This document shows, in pieces, positions 44,101 through 54,435 of a stretch of 64,000 nt of DNA; the first letter of the stretch is position 1, and each line of letters begins with the position of its first letter. The DNA is taken from positions 26,281,135 to 26,345,134 of the forward strand of contig NC_030385.2 of assembly GCF_001625215.2 (NCBI RefSeq). Direction: 5' to 3'. This stretch comes from Daucus carota subsp. sativus (Eukaryota > Streptophyta > Magnoliopsida > Apiales > Apiaceae). Under the pieces are notes generated by a model that saw only the letters and a list, made by a program, of their open reading frames with translations, made no database searches and was not told the origin of the DNA. The translations under genes were made by a program, and so were the position numbers.

Positions 44101-45874
44101 AATGTTATTTTTTTATTAAGAAAAATAATCTTAAAAATAAGTAATATAATTATTTTTTTCACCAACATTAAAACATGTCGACATCCCAATCCCTAATGTA
44201 TACAACTCAAGTGTCGGAGGGAGCAATCCTTTCGTCCCAAGGTAGTTTATCTTGTGAAGTGACTTTGACACGTATTTTTATATTTCTATAAAATATAGTA
44301 GCTTACAAATTATTTTAATTTTTTCATGAATAAAAATTTAATATTTATAAAAATAAATTTTAACATAAGTTAGAAACTATGTGTGTGTGTATAAATATGT
44401 ATAAAATAATAATTTTGGAAAAATTCTTAAAGAAATTAGATGGGAGGGGAGCATAGTATATATTTTCACCGCATAAAAAGACGAAAATTATATGTACCAT
44501 GTACATATACACGAAAATTTTGCAGGTCCTGTTTAGTTGGAGAGTTAAAATGAGCTGCTCTGCTTGAAACAGAACAGGAGCACATGCAGTACTACACACG
44601 TTTATAGTCACACACAATTACCACTTACCAGTGATGTCCCTCCAACTTAACGCCGTTAACTGACTTTTAACAGAAACACACACAGCGCTAGAATCTTGGA
44701 ACCACAGGTACACACTCTGCTAGATATCAAAATAGAAGTACACAAAATGCATAAGTGTGTAACTGTAGGTACACATCCTGCATTTTACTCTAACAAATTA
44801 CTTGACCCTGAAAGCTTAGAGTGTTGTTAAGTTGCGTTCTTTTAAAACTCCAAAGATCAAAGGCTTGAGTTTGACAAGATCATTTCATATTTAGCTAAAT
44901 TCTATAATTCATTTTTTTATAATCGGTGTCTGAACCAATTTTTACGCATCTTTCACTTATTCACTTGCCTATGGTGAAATCGAACCTATGATTTTGGGAT
45001 ACTAAGACACTAAAGTCACGATCTCAACCGACTGGAATACGCTTATATTTCTTTTTATTGAAATAAAATAACAATTAAATTTAAGAAATGGCGGTGATCA
45101 CTTATCAACCTACGCGTGCAAGTAAAGATTCCTAGCTGACAAGAATACAAACCACATGCAGTAATACATACGCAAGAAAAAGGAACCTTTTTATTTTAAT
45201 TTTTATACAGGTATTAAAGAAACGCAAAAAGTAACGATCTGATTACCTTGATTGTAAACGTGAAGAGGCTGTTTCCATTATTCACAAGACTGTACTTGGA
45301 TTTGGGCACAGCAGCATGCAGCATGCATGTCAAAGACTGCCACTGGTTCACGCTCAGAGAGTCCCCTACAAACATTATCTTCTTCCCTCTGTATCTCTTC
45401 AACATCTCCTTTCCATTAAATCTGTAAACAACAATCAAGAACAACTTACATCTATCTCACTCACATTAATTCTTATTGTTGGCCCAGGTCTTAGGTTCGA
45501 CTTTAACTCAACTCGAAATTGTTTAAGGACAGATAATCAATTGTAAGACTATAAGTCATATTAGTCAAAAGAGGGTACCTTGGCAAGTCACAAGATGCTG
45601 GCTTCCATTTGTACTTGAGGTACGATTTATCGGACCGTCCGTTTCCCTGACAATCGAATTGTTTCTCGATGAAAGGACAGATGGAGGTGTCGTATAGAGG
45701 ATACGCTTCATCGTAAACCCAACTGCCGTTGTAGAAATCGCAGCTGCTCTGTTTTTTCCCGATTAAGTGTTCAAAATCATTATTTACGAGGGCTGCATGT
45801 GATCCATGTTGAAAGCACGCAAGCAAACAACAAAAACAAGCATAAGAAAATAAGTTACGAAACCAAAACTCCAT
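41189..45874 (-). CDS. Trichome birefringence-like (TBL/PMR5 clade) protein, copy B (5 exons, 375 aa)
   Basis: Exons 45579-45874, 45247-45421, 41910-42088, 41601-41759, 41189-41507; exons 3 and 4 have exactly the same lengths as in copy A (179 and 159 nt), and all phases match, which shows tandem duplication. Likely a Golgi polysaccharide O-acetyltransferase. Signal-anchor segment at about 7-22, PMR5N domain with [23 protein letters not shown] at 118-120 ([11 protein letters not shown]), DxxH at 345-348 in [15 protein letters not shown], with the same Pro-to-Ala change as copy A. The start is the ATG at 45874; a slightly longer frame begins only with TTG. Intron 2 is 3158 bp because it holds a Mutator-like element and a SINE-like sequence. 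Coding sequence appears intact. Confidence 0.9.
42826..43371. mobile_element. Foldback element nested in the MULE (copy 2)
   Basis: Carries the same arms as the element at 20942-21519: CAAGTTGGTCACTGAAGTGG at the left, mirrored at 43345-43363, and CAGTATCAAGATGGTCACC mirrored near 43292-43310. The left terminus has lost the outer GGGTTAA bases that are kept at the right. It inserted after the surrounding element. Confidence 0.8.
43990..44223. mobile_element. Degraded Stowaway-like MITE nested in the MULE
   Basis: Left end CCGTCCAACTCATT and right end GTGTCGGAGGGAG resemble the CTCCCTCCGTCC-type ends elsewhere in the window, but are diverged. The boundaries are approximate. Confidence 0.4.
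44911..45036 (-). mobile_element. tRNA-derived SINE-like sequence in TBL copy B intron 2
   Basis: On the minus strand it begins near GTATTCCAGTCGGTTGAGAT, which resembles a pol III A box, and about 35 bases on has GGTTCGATTTC (44976-44986), a good B box match. It ends in an A-rich run. This layout is that of a plant SINE head. Flanking duplication was not identified and the length is short, so it may be truncated. Confidence 0.5.
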
Positions 45875-45918
45875 CAAGTATTTCAATTTACATTCGCAAG
45901 TCCTAAATACATCATATG

Positions 45919-45929
45919 ATATTTATAGA
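45919..45929 (-). promoter_or_regulatory. Putative TATA box of TBL copy B
   Basis: TCTATAAATAT on the minus strand, about 50 bases before the ATG. Inferred from position. Confidence 0.45.
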
Positions 45930-46129
45930 CAACAATGCACTTATTATTATGTGTGTAATATTACTCAATACTCATCATAAAAAGGTGATGCACTTTAATC
46001 TTTAAATTGGTTTCCATATATTCTGCGCAAGTAAGGTGCAGTAGGTTGTAGTTGGATTATTGCGTGTACGTTCTGGGTTTTGCTTCAAGGTAAAGATATG
46101 GAGTTGCCCTGCAACTTGTTACTAGCTGC

Positions 46130-46235
46130 TCTGCATTTTCTTTTTTCTTTTTTCTTTTTTTTTTTTGTCAGGAGCTGCTCTGTATTTTCTTTTTTCTTTT
46201 TTCTTTTTTTGTCAGGAGCTGCTCTGTATTTTCAA
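46130..46235. repeat. Short tandem repeat, period about 46-50 bp
   Basis: The unit GAGCTGCTCTGTATTTTC plus TTTTTTC runs and GTCAG occurs about 2.4 times. Pyrimidine-rich, intergenic, differing mainly in T-run length. Confidence 0.8.
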
Positions 46236-46251
46236 ACATTCTCTTAATATT

Positions 46252-46307
46252 AAAAATCAGACAAGGGCCTTACAAAAAAAAAAAAAAAAAAAATCAGACA
46301 AGGGCAC
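46252..46307. mobile_element. Poly(A) insertion with target-site duplication
   Basis: AATCAGACAAGGGC occurs on both sides of CTTAC followed by about 20 A. A duplication of about 14-15 bp around an A-tail is the mark of LINE-driven target-primed reverse transcription, here with almost nothing but the tail retained. Confidence 0.6.
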
Positions 46308-47172
46308 TGATAAAGAATCAGGAGAGGAGCTGAAAATATGAGTCATGAATCATGATAGCTAAACGAGTCATATTATTCAAATTATTCGTAGTTATTTGAG
46401 CTCATCTCGTAAAATTAATATTTGCATTTAATTAGATAATATTCAGACCAAGCTCAAATTTGAATTGTTAGAACAGTCTCTTGAGGACAAGAACTTCAAA
46501 TTATCCGGCTGGTGAACTTAATCGAGCTTTTATATCTTAAATCGAATCGAGCTCGAGTTAAATATTATATTTGGACTTTTTTTCAATATCTAGGCAAATC
46601 AATTCAAGTTTCTAAGCCGAGTTTGAACTTATCAAATTCCTGCCTAACCAAATTTTAACATGAAAATTTATGATTTGATTGAACTGGAGCCCAAATTATT
46701 TAGTCCAATCTAAACTCGAGTATGACACTCTTTGATTTGGTTCGGAACGTTTACTTCGCTAATGATCACGAATTTATGATATAGTTTTTCCTTTTAAAGG
46801 GTAATATAGTTGATTATGCTTAGTTGTTTATCTGATGTTTTTCCGTACTAATATATAATTAGCTACTTTGGATTGATTTTCTGTCAAAAAAAAAAGCTGC
46901 TTTGGATTGATTGCGATACACTAAAAAGAGTGAGAAGTTAGAAATGACGTTACAATTGAGTAATTGAAGAAAGTACACAGCCAAACACAAAACCCAGCAA
47001 ACAGCACTCACTAATAAGCTCACTATCAAATCACTCTTTCCAACTAAACAAATCACTAAACTAATTCGAATAACTCCACACACTTTCCCTCTCTAATCAT
47101 AAAACAAAGAAACCATGATGGCGACACACAAAAACAATACAACAAAGCCGAACTGAGACTCTTAGGCTGTGG
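46308..47172. other. Spacer downstream of the glycine-rich gene
   Basis: No gene supported. Short minus-strand frames at 46859-47083 and 47097-47291 lack recognisable domains. This region should contain the 3'UTR of the glycine-rich gene. Confidence 0.4.
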
Positions 47173-47694
47173 CTAGCGACGACAATGAGCCTTGCACATA
47201 TGTTTACAGTCATAGAAACAATCCCCTCCACAGTGAAGAGGACAGTCCAGTCTCCTCCATTTACACCTTCCATTCCCCATGCATTGTGCAAACTCTCCCA
47301 TTATAAACCCCTTGTGATTCCCATCACTATATTTCTTCTGCCTCCTGCATCCCCACCCCCACCATCCCCCACCTCCTCCTCCCCATCCCCACCCTCCACC
47401 TCCTCCATACCCTATTCCCCCACCTCCCCCTCCCCCTCCCCCGCCACCACCGTAACTGCCTCCACGTCCACTACCTCCACCCCAATATCCGCGTCCGTCA
47501 CGCTTGCCCTTGTTCATCACCACATTGTTGGAACTACTAGTGTTTATTTTCCCCCCATCTTTATCAACAACATTAGCATTTGTCTTGGGATTATTAGTAC
47601 CATGACAAACGCTAACTGTTAATGCAATAACAAAGAAAAGAATCAAGACGCATAATTGAGCTGCTTTCTGTCCTTTCATGTTGGAATGGATCAT
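47173..47694 (-). CDS. Secreted glycine-rich protein with C-terminal cysteine-rich domain (173 aa)
   Basis: Single-exon frame from the ATG at 47694 (a second Met at codon 6 is possible) to TAG at 47173. Residues about 11-31 form a hydrophobic signal peptide (CVLILFFVIALTVSVCHG). The middle (about 69-112) is a Gly/Trp/Tyr-rich repeat with runs of up to 12 Gly. The last 50 residues hold eight or more Cys in a fixed pattern, including CKWRRLDCPLHCGG and CKAHCRR. I recall this Cys pattern from a family of uncharacterised plant glycine-rich proteins. Likely extracellular or wall-bound; the molecular role is unknown. The antisense Pro/Ser-rich frame here is a shadow. Confidence 0.85.
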   Translation of the reverse strand: MIHSNMKGQKAAQLCVLILFFVIALTVSVCHGTNNPKTNANVVDKDGGKINTSSSNNVVMNKGKRDGRGYWGGGSGRGGSYGGGGGGGGGGGGIGYGGGGGWGWGGGGGGWWGWGCRRQKKYSDGNHKGFIMGEFAQCMGNGRCKWRRLDCPLHCGGDCFYDCKHMCKAHCRR

Positions 47695-47747
47695 ATTAAT
47701 TATATGATGGTGATAGTACTGTAGAAGATATGTTATTAGAGTGATCC

Positions 47748-47756
47748 TATATATAA
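47748..47756 (-). promoter_or_regulatory. Putative TATA box of the glycine-rich gene
   Basis: TTATATATA on the minus strand, about 55-60 bases before the ATG, giving a short leader. Inferred from position. Confidence 0.5.
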
Positions 47757-48393
47757 CATGCAGCTCGTGAAGCTCATCACAGCAACACCTAACATTATTA
47801 ATATGTAAAAATACACTACTAGTAGTTGCTGATATAAAGGTCCCATATCTAATGAGCCAAAACAGAAAAAAGGTCCCATGTCTAAAGGGACAATCGTAAT
47901 ATATACAAACACAACTGGAGATGCAGTCTGATTTAGCTTAGATTGCACTTTGTCCCCCACACCACCTATGTAAATTATACTACTGTGTACTACTATAATG
48001 TTGACGGTTCAAGGTGTACTGTTCACGCCTCAAACATTATGGAGTTGTTTGTTTATATTGTTATTGCACTCATTATGCGCATGCGTATAAGGACCAGACT
48101 ATCACTCAAGTCTTCCTCATTGTTTTCGACCAACTGGGTACCTCTCAAACTAAACAATCCTCGACGGCCTCGAGATTTGTTGAAAGTTCAAGTACAGACT
48201 TAAGAATGTCCATTTCTAATGCGATACTTTGTTCAAGATTTAAATATAACGAATCACGATCAATACATATTTTACTTGGCATGCATAGAAAAGAATAAGT
48301 TTACAAGTTTTACCAGAACCATGGACGTGCACTAAATATCTCAACGTATTTATCATACATGCACTTCATTTTAAAAGTAAATCTTGGCTTAGC
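47757..48393. other. Spacer between the glycine-rich gene and the receptor kinase 3' end
   Basis: No gene supported. Should contain the upstream region of the glycine-rich gene and the 3'UTR of the receptor kinase. Plus-strand frames at 47943-48298 show no family features. Confidence 0.4.
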
Positions 48394-51300
48394 TCAACGG
48401 CCTGAAGCATTCTTTAGCATATAGTCAGTGTCGAGTGTGACAGAATACAGATCAGTACCAGATGCGGAGGAGGCTATCCATGAATCCTCATCGATTGATA
48501 TACTTTGTGCGGATTGGTGGTGCTGCTGCTGCTGCTTCTTCAACTTTATTGTTGGGTCAGAAACAGAAACAAAATCGTGAAGGTCAGCTCTGCCTTCAAG
48601 TATGCTAACCACTGAAGACATTGCAGGTCGCTCTGATGATGTGACATTAGTACATAGAAGACCAACATGAATCATCAACATGACCTCCTCACCCTTGTAT
48701 TCCGATCCTAAACTATCAACTAGCTCCATCAACTTCCCTTCAGCTTTAAGTTCATTAGCCTGTAGAATAGAAAACAAAAGTCCGGTGATAAATTATTCAG
48801 AAGCAGCACAAAAGTTTTGTTGTACAATAACAAGAAATATATCCTAGAGATCCCATAATTTTCACTTAGATGAATATACATCTACAAGGAAGCATTTAGT
48901 ACAGCATGAATGGGATTTCTCTGTTTCAGATCACATTGCACGTTAATAACGTTACCCAGTCAAGAAGGTAAAAGGGTTCCTGCTTTGGCCTATTACTGGT
49001 GTTGCTCCTCCCGCTGACAATTTCCAGGGCAACAATACCGAAACTATAAACATCAGCTTTGTCTGTAAGGTAACCCCTCATTGCATATTCAGGTGCCATA
49101 TATCCACTAAAACAGGTAAAATCATCATGTCAATTCAGTAGAATATAATTTGGCATATTATTCTCCCCAAAAGAATATCAATATGAATAATTGCTCTTAT
49201 TACTAGCAGTATCTGATTGACTAGATATGTTAGCATGTTGACTCACAAAGTTCCAGCAATTCGGGTGCTTATATGTGTATTGTCCTCCTCGTCAAGTTTA
49301 GCTAAACCAAAGTCAGAAATCTTAGGATTAAGATCTTTATCAAGCAGCACATTGGTAGCTTTGATATCTCTGTGGACAATCTTCAATCTCGACTCCTCAT
49401 GAAGATAAGCTAAACCTCTGGCTATGCCAATGCAGACCTTGTACCTTGTTGACCAATTCAATTCCAAGCGATACCTTTCTGGACCTTCACAGTGACCAGG
49501 TTTACGGTAAGTAGAGACGATGTATAGCTAATTTTTTAATCTAGTATGTTTTGTCGAAATTAAAACTGCAAGTTTTAAAGCATGATGCCGTGGAATTACC
49601 AAATAAAGCACGAGCAAGGCTATTATTTTCCAAGTATTCATATACTAGCAGCAATTCATCTCCTTCGATACAACATCCATACAGCTTAACAAGGTTTGGA
49701 TGTTGTAAAGCAGATATCATGCCTATTTCAGTCACAAACTCACGATTCCCTTGCTTTGATTTCTTAGAAAGCTGCTTCACAGCAATTACTGTTCCATCTA
49801 ATAGATGCCCCTACAAATTACAAATATAATTGGGTTTAAAAAATATTAAAAGGACTTCCATTCATATGAGTTCAAAATTAATTATTGCTTATTTTACCTT
49901 GTAAACAGGACCAAAACCACCTTCACCAATCTTATTGGCAACATCAAAATTATTGGTTGCAGCTCTAATCTGCTTTAAGGTAAATGAGCCAGTTTGAAGC
50001 TCTAGACCCTGTAGATCTGTTGAAAAACTTTGCTTTAGATAATAGTGGAGCAAAGTAATCACAATCAGTACCAGTCTACCAGTGCTCTAAGAGAAAGTTC
50101 TTTCTATCAATATTACATCTACAATTTGAAAACATTCTTATTTAACAAAAAAGATGATTATAATAGTTGATAGGAAAACATAACAAATTAAGGTGTTGAA
50201 ACAATCGAAAACGATAGAAACCTCTACTTCATCACAATGAAAGGATTTTCTTTAGTTGTCCAAATACCTGATCTCATTGTATCTCTCCGACGCAGACACC
50301 CTTTCCACCAAAGTATACCCACGAGCAAGATGATAGCAGATGCCACACCAATCACAATACCAACCACAGTGCCCGCAGATACACTTTTTTTAACTGATAT
50401 TGAGCAATATTTGGATGGAAATAAACAGGATAAGCATGATTAATTAGGAAGATGAGAAGACTGGTACACCAAAATTTTAAAGAATTACTTTGATAAAATT
50501 TCCAACTCAAGATTATATGTGACCAATAATAGGATATAACAATATGATAGAGAAATGGGAAAAGATTAATCACATACAGAATCATATATACAGAAAGAAC
50601 AAAGCAGGAATTAATAAGTTGATATATTTACCACGAGCCATGGCTATGGCTGAAATTAGAGGACCATATACCCCTTTAGCAGGAATTATAGTTGTCCCTT
50701 TACCAGCCCAGTAAAAGCGGATCTCCAACGTATTATTATATACAGTAACAGGAAATTCCAGTACTAGCTCCTTATTAACTCCGCCTGCTTCATCTTTAAT
50801 ATTGAAATCCTTCCTCTCCCGCTTCCCCTGAATTATTAGAACAAAAATTCAATGACACACTGAAAGGAATATTTCTATGAAAATGATCCAATCATTTGAA
50901 CATTTACCTGAATATAAATATCAAATATTCGCCTGCCCAGGCTGCTGAAGGTTTGGTCATCAGTAAACATTGTTTCTGCAAAGTAAAGCTTCACCTTATA
51001 CCTCCCATTAGAAAGACAATAACCATAATAAGTCAGGGACAATGGAGAGAGTCGTGCATCCTTTAGCAATTCTGAATGGTCGACAGTTATACTTTTATTC
51101 GTACTGGTTAAAGTTTCCCTGTTTGCGTCCATGAAAATGCCAGTACTGCTGGCTACCCAGTTTACCCCAGGGTAGAATTTTACCGGTCCGGTTAATGGAT
51201 CTTTGTCATCAGCGTATAGATTTCCATCAACAGTAGGTCGTGAACTACTTCCACAGTTGATATATACAGAACTCACATCTAATACAGATCACAAAATATG

Positions 51301-54300
51301 AGGCAAAGAAAGAAAAGGATTAGACAAATTAAATAACATGATGTTTAGTATATTACAAACTTATGGCCTAAGATTAAATGAAACTCCTACTGGTTGGCTA
51401 CTGTAATATGATTTCCGGCCTGCATGAACTACTGGATAATCTTTCAATTATCTTACTCTTACTCTTCGGTTTCAACCAACATATCAGACACGTAGACCCC
51501 TTTCAAATTTTTGACAAAAATATGCACACTTTAAACAACTGAAAGACCAGATACGAGATGAACATAGGATGCGAAAATAAAAGGATGAGAAGAAAGAAAG
51601 TAAGAAAATAGAAAAAAAAGTGGACAAGAAACCCGATTTGCAAAGTCTTTTACATAAATACGTATAAATCAGATATCATACAAGCCTCAGATATCACTAT
51701 GGTTAACTTAGACATAATTTTTTGGGCAATATCTAAAAATGTTAAAAATGTCAATTAAGTAAAGATCAAAAGCTTATATAAGAGAAATGGGAAGTACTAC
51801 AAGGTGCAACTAGCCATTGCACTTTACAATATATATAGTATGAGGTAGATGTAATCGTACGTTCTACTCGCATATATTTCTTTAATTTGCTCAGGAGCGA
51901 TTTTATATGTAAATTTACATTTACGTAATAAGTAACCAAAACAAACATTAATCACAAAACTTACGGTTGGGACAATTTTGGCTTTGCAAGCATGAAACCA
52001 TTCCACTGGCGAATAATATAAACCAAAAACCATATTAGCAATAAAAAAATCATCAGTGTACAAGTGAAAATGATGTCAAGCAGAAAATGATATTGTTCAG
52101 AATATTTCTAAATTAATAACATTTAGGTACTTCTATTTTGTATTATATGTATATATTAAAGTCGATGAGAGTTATAAATAGCCTAGCAATTTGAAAGGGT
52201 AGTACATTGATTAATTACAGTTGTGTAACTGATGAACAAACTTAGCCAAGTCGATGAATATGATACATGTGCTTTAATATATTCATGTACTATATCTCTG
52301 GACATGTTCAAGTACCTAGTGAGTGACAATTAATATAAGATGTACTAACATGTAGCAGACACTAACTTGTATGTTCATCAACTAATACTTTTAGTTATGG
52401 TTTGGGGTTAAAATTCCCCAATAAGTATATATATAGAGAGAGAGAGTCCAAAGTGAGATAAGTATGTAGTTGAAGGCCCTTTTAGTTATGATTTGGGGTT
52501 AAAATTCCCCAATATTAAAAGTCAAAAAAATGGCTCAAAGGCCATCTCCATATGTGTATACTAGTTATAAAGAAGTGATTTTATTTCCATTCACGTAATT
52601 CAGAATTCAGGTGTGGTGCAAAAATTTGGAAAGCATTTACACCAGACAGTTGTGTTCATTAATATAGAGTTGTGATCATTGATGCGATATCAAAGCAAAA
52701 AGTGTATTTAATCCAATATGCACAACTATTCATTGTTGAGTACCAGACAAATTGATAACACAAATATAGTATGATAAACTTTAATTAAAAAAACTTACGA
52801 AGGACTGCTCTTTGTTGAGCTTCCAAACAAGTTCCTGCACATATTTATTTACATATGAATTATTCATAGTTAGGAATGAACATGCTACAAATCTTAATGT
52901 ATTTGAAAAAGTAGAAATTCACAAGGTTGGCACAAATAAATGTTTACTTACGGTCCTTCATCTTGACATTTTTCGCCCTCTGAGCTTTTAAGTGTAAGAT
53001 TGTTGTACGAAAGGTCACTGCTTAGAATTCAACAAATGAGTAATATGAGCATGGGAATTGTTTTTATGCAAGTTTGTTAAACACCGGGTTCTCATTCATT
53101 CAGTGTGTTACTTGATAATATTAGTGAAGTTACCATTAAAAATAATAAAGAATCCATGACACGTTTTGAGTTGTGTATCGCAAGCCTTACTGTATCTAGA
53201 GTCCAAACTCTAACATGACAGTAACATATTTATATCTAATAATACAGGTACACAACGATTGAAATATTATAATCACGACAAAGTGGAAGTTGCTCATTGA
53301 AATTGTCAACGCATCAGAAGGGCTTTTTCTTTAGTAGTTGAAGAAATTGAAGAAAGAGAGAATATAAATGGTACATCAAGTTAAATATGAATAATGTCCA
53401 GAAGCAAATGGAGATCGTAGTGACAAGGGTGTGTCAAAAACTCGAAGATCACATCCATATTCTATATCTAACTTAAATTTGATATGATTAATATAAGTTG
53501 TTGACTACTTCAGTAGGATTTTTATTAAATATCTTATTCAATAACTTTTGTTATAGGATTCTAATTAAATTTAGTAATGGTTAAATCTTGTCTTATATTT
53601 GTATAGGATTCTAATTAAATTTAGTAACGGTAAAAGCTTGTATTACATTTACACATTAGTAACCAGTCTTGTAAAATTCTGGTAGTATACTCCTTCCGCC
53701 CCCATTTATTTCTTTACCCTTTCCTTTTTTGGGATGTATCTCTCAATTTTTTACATTTCAAAACTTTCTAATAGTACACTTTTATAATATAAATACTAAT
53801 CACACTCACTGCTTTCATCCACTTTCTCCAATCTATTAATTGAATATAATGGACCCATTTATATTTAATAATAGATTTGAGATAGTGGAGGAAAGTAGTG
53901 GATGTAATAGTGTTTATATTATTATAGAATTATAGAATGGAGATAGTGGAAGAAAGTAGTTGGTGTAATGATGTTTTATATTATAAAAATTTACTACCTT
54001 TGGAATGTATACAATTGGTGGGACGTCCCAAAAAGGAAACTGTATACAATTCATTGGGACGGAGTGAGTATCTTTAAAAAGTTAAACCAGTTAATATAGT
54101 TACAATTATATCACAAAATATCGTCATTTCAGAATCAGTTATATTCATGCTAAAAATTAAATATTTGATATATATCCATAATACTTATAGAAATAGTCAA
54201 AAAATTAATTATTAAAAAATTACAACTCTTGCAAAAGATCACCTACTCTGACAATTAAGTACTTTTAGCATAACCATAACTTTTATTGAAGTTTTAGTTA

Positions 54301-54381
54301 AAAATATAACAGTAACCGGTACTATTTTCAGATTATTGTGACAATTATTATTGACATTACTATTGCGTAACAAAAAGACAA

Positions 54382-54435
<54 letters not shown>

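Larger units (their letters stand above)
42630..44790. mobile_element. Mutator-like element in TBL copy B intron 2
   Basis: Ends GAGTAAAATGCA and TGCATTTTACTC are perfect inverses, flanked by a perfect 9 bp duplication TAACAAATT (42621-42629, 44791-44799). The terminal repeats extend about 150 bp, for example TTAACGGCGTTA near 42772 against TTAACGCCGTTAA near 44648. The first 12 bases equal those of the element in TPS1 intron 14. The interior is AT-rich with no transposase; it contains one nested foldback element and one Stowaway-like MITE. Non-autonomous. Confidence 0.85.

Noticed and set aside
47185..47622. 145-residue plus-strand Pro/Ser/Thr-rich frame
   Set aside because: Exact antisense of the glycine-rich gene; glycine codons read as proline and serine-like repeats.
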